A DNA stretch of 64,000 nucleotides from Flammula alnicola. Its lineage: Eukaryota; Basidiomycota; Agaricomycetes; Agaricales; Strophariaceae. Position 1 is the stretch's first letter. Each line of letters opens with the position of its first letter. Of the stretch, positions 21,930-32,576 are shown piece by piece. Made by a program: the position numbers and the translations under genes. The stretch lies in contig JADNRV010000078.1 of the NCBI GenBank assembly GCA_015499995.1, positions 124,001 to 188,000 on the forward strand, read 5' to 3'. The notes beneath the pieces are model-generated. The model saw only the letters and a program-made list of their open reading frames with translations. It made no database searches and was not told where the DNA came from.

Positions 21930-24469
21930 TCATTGAGGTGGAACTGGGAGGGGCTTAGGGAGTTTTGGGTTTGGGCTGATGGCTGGCAAGGGAGGTCCTT
22001 GTTTAAGCTGGAAGGGCTTGGTTGGTGTGAGGATGCCACTGCCATATACAGCCTTCGCAGGAGGTGCCATGAACGGGTGGGCTTCAGTGTTGAAAACGAC
22101 TAGGTGTGTTTTTAATCTACGTCAGATGATGAATAAAAAGATGATAAATCAAATACTTACAGTTATCGAGGCTGATGTGATTCGGATCGTCGAACGTGAG
22201 GAACAAATACTTCAGAACCTCCGCAAACCAGAAGCTTTCAGTGTCATCAATCAAGCCAGCACCGATATTGTTGACATCGTTCAACCCCGCAAAGCCCGTG
22301 GGTGTCATCAGAAACTTGTTGAAGCTCTGCACTGCGCTGGCAGCACGATCGAGGTACTTCGAATCGCCGGTCACGCGGAATGCATAGAAATTGGATTCCA
22401 GGACCTCGGGGCGCTGGATATAGTCGGAGGCAGTAACGTAGTACCCGTGCTTCTCATAAAAGGCAAGCTGAGCTGCGGTGGGCAAACCGTTTCCGGTAAA
22501 GTTGCCGTCAGACGATATGTAGGCGAACGTCTCCGGACCAATTCCAGTGCTAGAATTTTCATGTCAAGGAAATTGAAAGAATGGCCGAGGGTAGAACTTA
22601 CGCATCGCCGGCATAGGTGTTCCAGCAAGCATCAACCAGTTCAAGTGCAATGTTGACGATGGTTTGGTTGTTGAGGAGACGTCCCCCTTTTGGAGAGAAG
22701 TCAAAATCCGCACAAATATGTCAAGCCGTAACGCACCCAGAAGCCAATTTCCGCCATAGTAGCAGGCCAAGTGAGAGCCTATGTGAAGAATAGTCCTAGA
22801 GTCATCGAAGTCGGCTAGGTAGACGTGGTTTCCCACTGTCGAAGTCTTTAGAAATGGACATCAGATTGACGCAGATGGATGAAATAATACGGAGCATGCA
22901 TACCCTGAGCAAAGTTTTAATTGATGAGTCAACCGCAGTGTGCCATGTGTCCGCGAAGAGATTGTTATCGGTGTTGGAGAGACGCGCGTGCTTGATGAGA
23001 TATTCGAAATAACTATCAGATCCTCCTCCCCACGTCTACAGTTTCGTGAGTTAATCAGCCCAATTGCAGCTCCAACTTATTTAATGAGCATAGACAGCGA
23101 TACTCACGACGTAGCCCCCTACAAACTCTCCGGTGGACGGATCAATCCCCTGTGCGGCAAGACCTGGTGGTACGGGTCAGCAATGACGACGACGGATTTT
23201 ATAGTCTCTTTCCTTTGCTTACCCGGGAGAGGAGAAGCCTGACGTGTCCCGACAGATCGACGGCGTTAGCTCGGTCAACACGGGAGAAGCGAAAGTGTGA
23301 GATGCTCACAAGGTTTGCAATGTGTGAAACGGACTTAAGGGCCAGGTTAGCATATGTTTGGTTTCCCGTATGCTTGGTGAGCGTCTCGAACTCAAGAGTG
23401 AGCTTGAAAAGAGAAAGGTTAAGACCACACCAAGTATCAAAATAGAGCCCCGCATTACCGTTCCGGCTTCAGCGATGTTCGACTACAATGTGTATATTTT
23501 TAACAGTTGGTGAGAGAAATTTATCAGAAATAGGTTTGGCACGCACGGTAGCAATTTGCGGGGTATTGGTTGCAAAAACGAGTTCTCCGAATGGAACGTC
23601 GTTCGACTACGTATCAATCGCAGTTAATATTATCTTCGTCCGCGGACGGTAGAAACACGTACGCCAACCCAGGCAAATGCTAATTTGTCTCCAACTTCCT
23701 TTGCCTTCTCAAGGAGTATGGGGAATTGTTGACCACTAAGCTCGAAGGCACTGAGAAGCCCTCCGAGGTAGCGGATGGTGGTCTCGAAGACGCTGAAAAG
23801 AAAAAATTACATCAGGGTACAAAGACGAGAATATGCCGACATACCTGACAGTGTCTGGTGTTTGAGATTTGCTAAAATCAATCTTGCTGGAGAAATTCAC
23901 GGCTTCCAGAAACAAATCCTAGCAAACGGCATTTACTCGCCCAGAACATTTGACGCTGCAAGAGGCGGACTTACGTTCAGTCCCATGATGTGCTGTAATC
24001 GAAGACTCAGTAAAGGAGAAGTCTAGGAAGAATCCGACAGACCATAGTGCTCATTGCATCGACAATTGATGCTCCTGTAATGAATCATGAGATTCTGGAT
24101 AAATGAGTTTGCAGAATTTCAAATACCCCAGCCATTACGACCATCGGAAAAACCTAGGTTGAGGGGAATTATCAGCTTTATATTATCAACTTGGTTTGGG
24201 AAGTTACTTACTTTGGCTCAGCGGAGAAAGGTCGTCATGACCAAACGCAAACTTCCTAAATAAAAAGCCACAATTCAGAGATGGTTCAGGAGTATGAGTA
24301 GAGGGTGAACTGACGTGTACGCTGCATAGCTTTCCGTGAAGATTTTCTCGACGGCAGCGCGATTGGCGTTTGCAGAAGGTGGGAGTACGATGCGTGGGTT
24401 CTGCACATTGGCAGCAAAAGCCGAGCCAGCAAAAGCCAAAAAAACCACTAAGCGTCCAGCAGATATCAT
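21930..24469 (-). CDS. Secreted GH47 class I alpha-1,2-mannosidase
   Basis: More than ten small exons read leftward from the ATG at 24467-24469. A signal peptide ([19 protein letters not shown]) is followed, after splicing, by the GH47 landmarks in order: [52 protein letters not shown] (Glu in FET), [56 protein letters not shown] and VFNTEAHPF, whose Thr binds the catalytic calcium in the family. A Pro-rich tail ends LPVPPQ. GH47 enzymes trim alpha-1,2-linked mannose from N-glycans in the ER/Golgi or outside the cell (family knowledge). The cleavable signal and lack of a membrane anchor suggest a luminal or secreted enzyme. A broken 3' copy lies at 28989-29553. Confidence 0.9.
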
Positions 24470-25789
24470 GCCCAGGGAGTGTGTCACGTAAAGATAAGAA
24501 CTGGTGTTAGAACTAAATTCCTATGAATGACCCGACTTTTATGTGTTCCAATAGCAGCCTGCGCGGCTGGCAATCATACTTATTTCGAGCTCATTTGAGC
24601 TTCGATCAAAAATGACATCTTCTGTTGCTGAGCTAAATGAAGCACGCAGATAAGTTCCAGGTCAGGCCGCAAATTTCTGTTCCGCCAGCTCGTGATCGAA
24701 TGGCCCCGAGAAGAACCACGGCTCGAGTTTTACTCCAGCGCGTGTATGCGTCCCATTGGATGAATCAAAAAATTTAGCGTCCTGCTGAAGTGTATTCCAA
24801 CAGAGCCTTGCCATAGCATAGATGTGGAATGTGAGCTGGCATGCGAAAAGGTGCTCTAAATGGAGACCGCGACGCCGCTCTGACAGACTGCTTTCGACCT
24901 TGAGAGAGTGCGTTAGTAAAGTTTCGATGTATAAAAGCTGGAAAGCAGTCAATTTCCCACTCCCTCACATGGCAGCGCTATCTTGTGACCGATAGAAGGG
25001 TCGCGAGACGCGTGGTCGGTGTTAGGGAAGATGCTTGAGAACCTACTCGTCTGTGAGCGCGTGTAACGTCGAGGTACCAGGAAGACATGATAACACATAC
25101 TTTTACCAGCCACCCGCTTCTCTTTGTATATTTTTGAATATCAGAATATTGACATTGAGGTTGGGCCGAGACCGCCGGGTAACTTGTTTCCAGCCGTTCC
25201 AACATGCATCTGACTACTCAAAGCACATTGGCCCATTAAAATCACGATTATCTATGCATATAATGCAACAGCAAGTGAATTAGATCCACAAGCGAGGGTC
25301 AGAGTAAACAGTGGGAAAGTCGTACCATAGGTCAAGAACATCTTCGCCGCACTGCCGTCCAGCTTTCAAGAAAAATCATCAGAATCTTCGAAGCACGATA
25401 AGAATATTACAATTCGGTCAAGTGATGTCGAGTGAGTCTATCTAGAATAACTGATAGTCAGGAATCATGCATGATAGTGGCCACATTTTAAGTGGGGCGG
25501 CTTGATAGTCGGGATGCAGCGACGGGCAGGCTCTCGGGCCGTAGATGACCGCGGGCCGACAGGGGTTTGTCGGTGGAAGTGTTAAATAAGAATAAAGAAT
25601 AAACTTGACGGGTCCCCGTGTTGCTCCAGATACTTCGTCCACTATTTTCAAGAAAGACACGTCTAAGAACCATCAGTTCAAGCATCGACTTGGAAAAAGG
25701 GCGAACCGCTTGAGAGGACATAGGCTTCCAATTCCGAGCCTCTGAACGTACAAACTTTTGCGCCGCGCCATATTTCTGAGTTCACATAA
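24470..25789. other. Intergenic upstream of GH47
   Basis: No convincing gene. The longest open frame (24662-24952, minus) has an ordinary protein composition but no start context, splice partners or family resemblance that I can name. Confidence 0.35.
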
Positions 25790-27414
25790 AATTGGGGCAC
25801 ATATAAGGGATGGTTAGTACATCGGGAAGGTGGAAGCAAAGAGCACCACGCAACGGCTTGATGGTGCAGTTTATCCTGAGGAGAACAAAAGTATGTAGAT
25901 AAGTACCCTCAAGCAAGCTGTGGAATCGATGCGGATATAGCCTCGCGAAGCGATAGTGATAGAAGAGGGAAAGCGGCGGATAGTATATGGTTGAATTGGG
26001 AGCTGTAGGGAGTTCACCGGTCGAAAATGTGTCCCGAATGTGTCCTCAACTTCGCTAATCCTTTGAAACTTGACACGCTTGGACTCGATGTTATCTCTGC
26101 AATTCAACGAAAAATGAGCAAGAATTAAGGGGATAAAACACGCATATTGGGCGAGGAGAATCATGGAGCAAGAATTGAGCAAGGATATTCTTAGCTAAAA
26201 ATGAACAGTATTTGTTCTGGTTATTTGCGGACATTGCCGGGTCAGGCATTGAATACGTCGAGTCCTTTCACAATCCTTTCACAAAAATTTCCAATTGCCC
26301 GGTGCCGTGCGATGCCTCCACAGGTGGTTCGTTCTGGCTGAAACTTATGTGACATCTAAAGTCCTCCAACATTCTGTGCATTGCACGAGCCGCTACAGAA
26401 CCTTACAGAATAAGAATTCCCGAGTCTGGACACTTGTTTAGGCCAACGGTGCCATGTCTGTGGTCCTCCAACTTTTACCTGGGCGGAAATATGGACGGGT
26501 TTCAGTGGCTAGGTCTTTACAGAGGAATAACGCCGCTTTGTGTATTAGGCATCGTTCTCAAATTTCAAAGGATCAACGGAGCACGTGTAAAAAGCTATCT
26601 TGCCTTGCCCTAGTCCTGTCCAGACGCCAAGTTTCCGGCAAGTTGGAAACTTTCTACTTATGAATATTGGCCTCGGAAGCTCTTGAACTCTATGTCATGA
26701 TGATGCCCGATCTAGGACTCGGCACAGAGGCTGGCCACAGCAAAAAAAGACTGGCAACTAGGACAACTTTTTCCGCGGTTTCTTCCTGCCTAACGGCAAC
26801 ATGAATCATAATCCTGAGAAATAACGGTCATGTTTCGCCTTCAAGTTGGAAAAGAAACGTGAAAGGAGCTGTCATAACGTCAGTACCTCCACTTGTAGTC
26901 AAATTCCTACAGTGGTTGAGTCCGAACGTCCCATCGCAGGATTCTGGCATCCGATACTCAGCAGACTTCTTCCTGAAGTTTAGGAGCTCTTGGATGGCTC
27001 GAAACATGGCTGAAACATCGAATTATTCTTAAATACAAAAAGACTTCGGGGAAAAAATTGCCCAGGAATGATCTTTCGTATCCTGTGTGTCACGCATAAT
27101 GGAGTCGCTCACGGTTCACCTCAAGCTAGCGATGGTCCTATGCTGGACTCTGTCCACGACGCTTTCGCCAGTATACTCGAGTAGAAGACTATGGCAAAGG
27201 GGTTTAATGTCCCGTGGGTAGCGGGCCTGCTTTTGGGGTGGCAGATTTGCCTTGAAATCACGGTGACTGGAGCCCGTGGATTATTTTAAAATACAACGTG
27301 CACAACACGAATCTGTCGCGCTCGCTCACAAGTGGCCAGAATTTTGCATGGTTACGCAGCAAATGTACGGAGCGTTACTGCTACCCCGGAGATTCTATTT
27401 CATAGAACCCAACG

Positions 27415-27422
27415 TATAAAAG
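27415..27422 (+). promoter_or_regulatory. TATA box of the first Ser/Thr-rich GPI protein gene
   Basis: TATAAAAG 80 bp upstream of the ATG at 27495. The same box at nearly the same distance is kept in the second duplicate, which supports a functional core promoter. Confidence 0.7.
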
Positions 27423-27494
27423 ACTCATGGATAACCTGTGTCGTACTATAGCTTTCCCTCACTTTCAAAGCTGTCATCTCTCTTCCGCCCTCCT

Positions 27495-28320
27495 ATGAAA
27501 TTCTCTACATTATCCACTTTTGTTGCGGTCGTTCTCTCCGCAAACGTGGACGCACTGTGAGCTGCTTGTCCGCCTTCGGATTATCTTTGTTTCTGATTCA
27601 TTCTACTGTAGGACATTGACTACCACGGTGTCGCGCATACCCGTTAGCAGCAGCTTCTCCGAAGGACTAGCTAGTAGCAGTTTCTTCAATGGAGGAACCG
27701 TCACTACCATAGCAAGCTCAACGCAGGCACCCTCCGCCTGTGTTGTTCTTTTCAGCGGTACTGGGTCCCCTACCACCAGCCGCTCATTTTCCGTGGTCAC
27801 TAGCCCTGCATCGTTCACGCACAGTGGCTCTGCGGAACCCACAACAGCGGTTTCGACCTCCTTCACAGGGCTTTCGATCTCCATCGAACCTACTACGGTG
27901 GTTTCAACCTCATTCACAGGGCTTTCGGGCTCTATCGAACCCACAACGGTGGTTTCGACCTCATTCACAGGGCTGTCGAGCTCCTTCGTCCGACCCACAA
28001 CAATCACGTTCACCGACTCGGAGGCTTCAGCTTCCCCCACCATTACTAGTATCTTTGCCACCGTATATACCACCGCCCCCGGACAAATGACGACCATATA
28101 TCCATCATCGTTTGCCGGCATTCCGAGCGCCTTGCCCATCTGCGGTGAACCGTTTTTCGGGTCTAGTGTCGTACCATCTGCAGGGACGATCTCTGCCACG
28201 TCTAGTACCTCAATTCTTGCAGACACCGTCAACACCAATTCCGGCGCTTCCATCCTCAAGAACGGGATAGCTGCTGTCGTGCTCAGCACAGCAGCAGGAA
28301 TCGCTATGGTCGCTCTGTAA
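27495..28320 (+). CDS. Ser/Thr-rich GPI-anchored cell-surface protein, copy 1
   Basis: Two exons (27495-27556, 27612-28320) sum to 771 nt, 256 residues. A signal peptide (MKFSTLSTFVAVVLSANVDA) is followed by a Ser/Thr-rich, mucin-like region. That region contains three tandem 17-residue repeats (consensus EPTTVVSTSFTGLSGSI, bases 27835-27987). A conserved-looking module with VYTTAPGQMTTIYPSSFAG and a Cys follows. The C-terminus (NTNSGASILKN then GIAAVVLSTAAGIAMVAL) is a typical GPI-attachment signal: small residues, a spacer and a hydrophobic tail. It is probably a heavily O-glycosylated wall or surface protein (inference). The frameshifted sister gene is at 31212. Confidence 0.8.
27835..27987 (+). 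repeat. 3 x 51-bp in-frame tandem repeat
   Basis: Three 51-bp units encoding EPTT(A/V)VSTSFTGLS-S(I/F). The sister gene lacks this repeat and carries a different one. Confidence 0.85.
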
Positions 28321-28988
28321 TGAATCCGAGAGAATATTCCGAGTTCTGTTAGCCTCTTGTTGGACCTTATTCATCATCATCCCATCCTTCCCCCGTTACC
28401 GTTTACATGCTATTAGGGCATCAATAGCAGCCAGTGGCAACAGCCACCCCACCACTCGTAGTTTGGACTTACATTGTTACAGACAATGTTAGACGATATT
28501 TTGACATATTTCTTTTGCCAAGAAGCGCTCAAACAAATGTAGGGTGAAAATAGTTCATAAAAATAAAGTATTAGATTGTACAACTGCCAAGCTCTTTCGT
28601 ATATATTCGGTACTCGTTTCTTAACCCAAACGCCGGCCCTCAAAGAGGAGGGAGCAACATTCGCGCTAGTCACGATTCAAGTCGCCACGGGTCCTATTCT
28701 TGAGATTAACATGGCAGCTATTGCAGTGGAAATGGAAGTTTAGCACGAAATACTTACAAGTTGCTGGCTGCGTAATGATTGCAGAAGTCGATACTAGGAT
28801 GACCATTGTCAATGTCATTAATGTTGTATACATATACATAGAAGGAAAATTACGCTGGCACTGGCACATGCGCAGTGCTAGATATTCTGGAAGTAGAGTA
28901 AGGGTATGTAGGTTCGATTCAATCTGATTCAATCCCTTCACAGAATCTCCCTGAGCAGACTTTCCACCAATGCAAAGACTGAAATAAG
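28321..28988. other. 3' flank of copy 1 and spacer
   Basis: Up to about 28667 this belongs to the duplicated segment; the remainder is spacer before the GH47 fragment. No gene is seen. Confidence 0.4.
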
Positions 28989-29553
28989 TTAAGTAGGAAC
29001 AACGGGTAACAGACTCACAAGCGGCAGGTCTCCCGGTGTCGTTTTGAATGGCTTTGTGCCCAATTGAATGTTGTCTGTCCCATATGTTTGGTCTGCTGGT
29101 GCGGGATGTACTTGGAATGGATGAGGTTCGGTATTGAAAACACCTAGAGAGTCAAGAAGCATCGTCGAGTCAGGGCGTCAGGTCTAAGAAAGGAAGAACT
29201 AGCAGAACGGACATTTGTCAAAAAGCGATGTTCTCAGGATCGTCGAATGTCACCTGAATAGAAGTGAGGACGACGCATTTAACCATACAAGATAAACAGA
29301 GTACTTACAGATATTTTTAAACCTCCGCGTACCAAAAGCTCTCTGTATCATCAATCCTCTGCAAGGCGGCATCATTGACATCCATCAATCCAACGTAGCC
29401 ATTTGTTGCCGAAACCTTCAGATATTTCTGGAAGCTCTGCACAGCAGCAACTGAACGGTCTATGTATTTGATATCACCTGTAATTCGCCACGCGTAGAAA
29501 TTGGACTCTAGAGCATCGGGGCGAAGGATATGGCGCCACATGTCCGAATTCAC
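28989..29553 (-). pseudogene. GH47 mannosidase 3' fragment (dead)
   Basis: Only the last third of a GH47 gene is present. It begins near RPDALESNFYAWRITGD, continues through DDTESFWYAEV and FDDPENIAF, and ends with VFNTEPHPF and a divergent tail. The intron positions match the intact gene at 21930-24469. It has no start or N-terminal two thirds. At 29317-29319 the codon expected to be Leu is TAA (AEV-stop-KYL), and a run of five T in the FDDPENIAF exon carries one extra base, shifting the frame. The left edge of duplicated segment 2 begins right at its truncated 5' end. Confidence 0.88.
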
Positions 29554-31129
29554 TGGGAAAGGGGGGAAATTGGGCAGATATATGAGGCGTGGTTAGTATA
29601 TCGGGAAGATAGGTATACATCGGAAGGACAGAGTACCACGAACGGACTGATGATGCAGTTTCCCCCGAGGGGAACACAAAACATTTAGACAAGCAACTTG
29701 GTGGGGTCAAGTTAGGTGGTGCCTCACGACAGCAATATGGCTGAAGGAGAGGGAAAGCGTATGGTGGAGTGGAATTTCACGGGTCGAAAATGTGTCCTCA
29801 ACTCTTGAAACTTGGCAAGCTTGGTCTCGATGTTGTTTCGACAATTCAATGGAAAGTAAGCAAGAATTTGATAGATTTGAGCCATTACAACACGCATAAT
29901 GAGTGACGAGGAGAATCATAGATCCAGCATATAAAATGGGATACTTGAGTCCGATGGAAAGTCCAGAGTCCAGACTTTTAAATGAACATGGTGTTTGCTC
30001 TGATTATTTTCGGACCCCGCCGGATCGGTCAACGAGCACCGTCTGGAATCGTTGCCTTTCTGAGGCTTTCATAAAACCTTCTTCGAATTGCCCGGTCCCG
30101 TGCGCTGCCTCCACCAGTGGTCCGTTCTGGTTGAACCTTGCTGCATATGTGCTGTCTGAGGTCGTCCGATTCCATTCTGGCTATTGCGCCCTGCCACACA
30201 AGAAGAATTCTCGAGTCTGGACACCTGTTTATGCATGAATGATACCAAAGCTGTGGTCCTGCTCAGCCACTGGCCCGACATATAGACGGGTTTCGGTTGC
30301 GAAGTCTTGGCAGAGGAACAACATCCCTTCGTCCATTAGGCCTCTTTCCTAAGGATCCACGGAGAAGCACATGCAAAAGGCCATTTCTTGCCTTGCTTTA
30401 CTGTTAACGTTTCCAAAAGACACAAGGTTTCAACTTACGGTCCTTGCGCGATATTGGCATTGGACGCTCTTGAACTATCGTGTCGATCCTCGATCTAGGG
30501 GCTCAGCACTCAGCACAGATGCTGACCACGGCGAACAAATACTGATAGATTCCGAACTAGGACAACTATTTCCGCGGTTTCTCCCAGACTCGCAGGCAAT
30601 CATAATGACGGCCAGGCTTCACCCTCAAATTGGAAAAAACACATTAAAAAGCAAATATCAAGTGGTTGTGTCTGGACATCCCATTTCAGGATTCTAACGG
30701 CCACCAGTACCCGATACTTCGACTTCTCGTCGGAGTTTAGGATACCTGAAATATCGCAAGATCGAATTGTTCTCCTGACTTCGCAACAAAGATTGCCCTG
30801 CAATGCTTTATGCGTCATGCATGATGGAATTTTTACTCACCTCAAGCTACATAACGACGTGGTCCTAAGTATGCTGGATTTTGTGCTAGTACAGAAGACT
30901 ACGACGAATGATAGACACCGGCGGTTAATTCTGTGTGGGTAGAAACAAGCACATTGGGAGTGACGTGTAGATCCCCTCGAAATGACGGTGACTCGAACCC
31001 GTGGATTTACAACGTGCACAACAAGAATCTTCTTATTCGGTCACAACTGGCCGAGATTTTGCGTGGTTACCCAGCAGATGTACGGACCTTGCTGCCACCC
31101 TCGAGGAATTAGTTTCATGGAACCCAACA

Positions 31130-31137
31130 TATAAAAG
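31130..31137 (+). promoter_or_regulatory. TATA box of the second Ser/Thr-rich gene
   Basis: TATAAAAG 82 bp upstream of the ATG at 31212, conserved with copy 1 (80 bp). Confidence 0.7.
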
Positions 31138-31211
31138 GTGGTGGAGAGCCTGTGGCACACTATCTCTTTCCCTCACTTCCAAGCAATTTCCTTATCTCCT
31201 TTTGTCCTCTA

Positions 31212-32110
31212 ATGAAATTCTCTATATTGTCGACTTTTGTCGCGGTCGTTCTCTCCGAGAATGTGAATGCTCAACGGTGAGTTGCCTGCCCACCTTCAAT
31301 TGTCTTTCTGTCTGATTCATTTTATTCTATGGTATTGTCGAGCAGCGTCGTGGTTACAGGCACACCTGCTAATAGCAGCTTCGTGGCTACTGCTACACTC
31401 GCTAATAGCAGCTTCGTGGCTACTGCTACACTCGCTAATAGCAGTTTCGTGGCTACTGCCACATTCGCTAATAGCAGCTTCGTCTTCCCAGCTAGCAGCA
31501 GCACCGCATTTCCGGCCAATGGCAGCGCCGTCTATGGAGGAACCGCTACCTTAGCAAGCCCCATACCGGCATCCTCCTGTATTGTTTTTGTCAACGGCAC
31601 CGGGTTGCCTACCACAGTCCCGTTTTCCGTTATCATAGCAGTGCAAGCACGTTTGGCTCTGCGGAAGCCACAGAAACCAGGAACTCCAGTGGCGTACCGA
31701 CAACATTCCCCATTCCCCCAACAACAGTTGAGTCGCATCATGCCAATGGTTCATTTGCGACCACCGTTCCATACAGTGCTTACGGATCCCCGGCCAACAT
31801 CACCAGCATCCTTGCTACCATATACACCACCGCTCTTGGAGAAGTGACGACCGTATATCCATCATCGTTTGCCGGTGTTCCGAGTTCCTTGCCCCTCTGC
31901 GGTGGACCAATTAATGGCACAGCTTCTAGCGTCCTAGCATCCCAGTCGGGACCTGTAGGCACAATCACATCGACCTCTGCCGCGAATACCAGCCTTCCAG
32001 ATACCGTCAATGGGCTAGGGACCAACAAGTCCGGTGCATCCACCCTCAAGAATGGGATAGCTGCTGTCGTGCTCAGCACAGTAGCAGGAATTGCTATGGT
32101 CGCTCTCTAA
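31212..32110 (+). pseudogene. Ser/Thr-rich GPI-anchored protein, copy 2 (frameshifted)
   Basis: Exon 1 (31212-31276) encodes a signal peptide (MKFSILSTFVAVVLSENVNA) and is joined at 31346 to an exon with three 11-residue repeats (ANSSFVATATL). The reading frame follows copy 1 as far as TVPFSVI near 31635. There one base appears to be missing relative to copy 1 (copy 1 has GTCACTAGC, copy 2 has ATCATAGC). The first frame then runs to a stop at 31845. The original frame is still fully open behind the shift, through YPSSFAGVPSSLPLC to the same GPI-signal end (GIAAVVLSTVAGIAMVAL, stop at 32108). Either a recent inactivation or a sequencing/assembly error explains this. Confidence 0.72.
31368..31466 (+). 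repeat. 3 x 33-bp in-frame tandem repeat
   Basis: Three near-identical 33-bp units encoding ANSSFVATATL, plus a partial fourth to 31484. Each unit holds one N-glycosylation sequon (NSS). Confidence 0.88.
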
Positions 32111-32576
32111 GGAATCTGAGAGAATTTTGCGAGGTCTTTACCCTTGCATTGAAACTTCTTCATTCTCTGCCCACCCTTTCACCGTTACAAGTTAGTTCCA
32201 TAGTTCCGTATTTGGTCGACAGTAATACTCATCACTCGTAGTTGGAGCTAACGGACAATTTTACGACATATTTCTTTTACCGAGAACCACTCAAACGCGG
32301 AACTTATGTACGGCGAAAATAGACGATGAAGACGTTAATAATAATTAGATTGTACAATTCCCGTACGGGTCTCTTTTCGTGCCTATTCGACTCGTTTCCG
32401 AAGCCCGAAGTCGGGCGTCAAAGCCGGGGCGCAACATTCGACTGTGTCGACATCAGTGGAGTGGAGGGTTGGCAATGAAATAATGGTGGTGAAGCAAGTT
32501 GCTAACGGCATAACGACTTGCAAAGAATCAGACAAGCAACTCGCGATAGCAGAGAATGTCTTCATCTCGGATATTC

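Larger units (their letters stand above)
25790..28667 (+). repeat. Segmental duplication, copy 1 (~2.9 kb)
   Basis: The whole stretch aligns in order with 29566-32430. Shared landmarks include GGTTAGTA-ATCGGGAAG at the left, GGTCGAAAATGTGTC in the middle, the TATA box and gene of the Ser/Thr-rich protein, and GACATATTTCTTTT, TTAGATTGTACAA and GCAACATTCG at the right. The copies have diverged by substitutions and many small indels, so the duplication is not recent. Confidence 0.8.
29566..32430 (+). repeat. Segmental duplication, copy 2 (~2.9 kb)
   Basis: Diverged second copy of 25790-28667, in the same orientation. It contains the second Ser/Thr-rich gene. Its left edge abuts the GH47 fragment, whereas copy 1 is separated from the intact GH47 gene by about 1.3 kb, so a deletion or breakpoint lies there. 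Confidence 0.8.

Noticed and set aside
25080..25280. Possible CRISPR-like or tandem array
   Set aside because: No regularly spaced direct repeats were found here or elsewhere in the window; this is eukaryotic DNA.
27603..28289. 228-codon open frame antisense to the first Ser/Thr-rich gene
   Set aside because: It mirrors the Ser/Thr/Pro codon bias of the sense gene, has no signal peptide or domain, and the sense gene has a TATA box, intron and GPI signal. The duplicate does not keep the antisense frame.
30985..31015. GACTCGAACCCGTGG resembling a tRNA T arm
   Set aside because: No acceptor or anticodon stem can be paired, and the sister segment at about 27265 has changes that break it; it is simply duplicated spacer.
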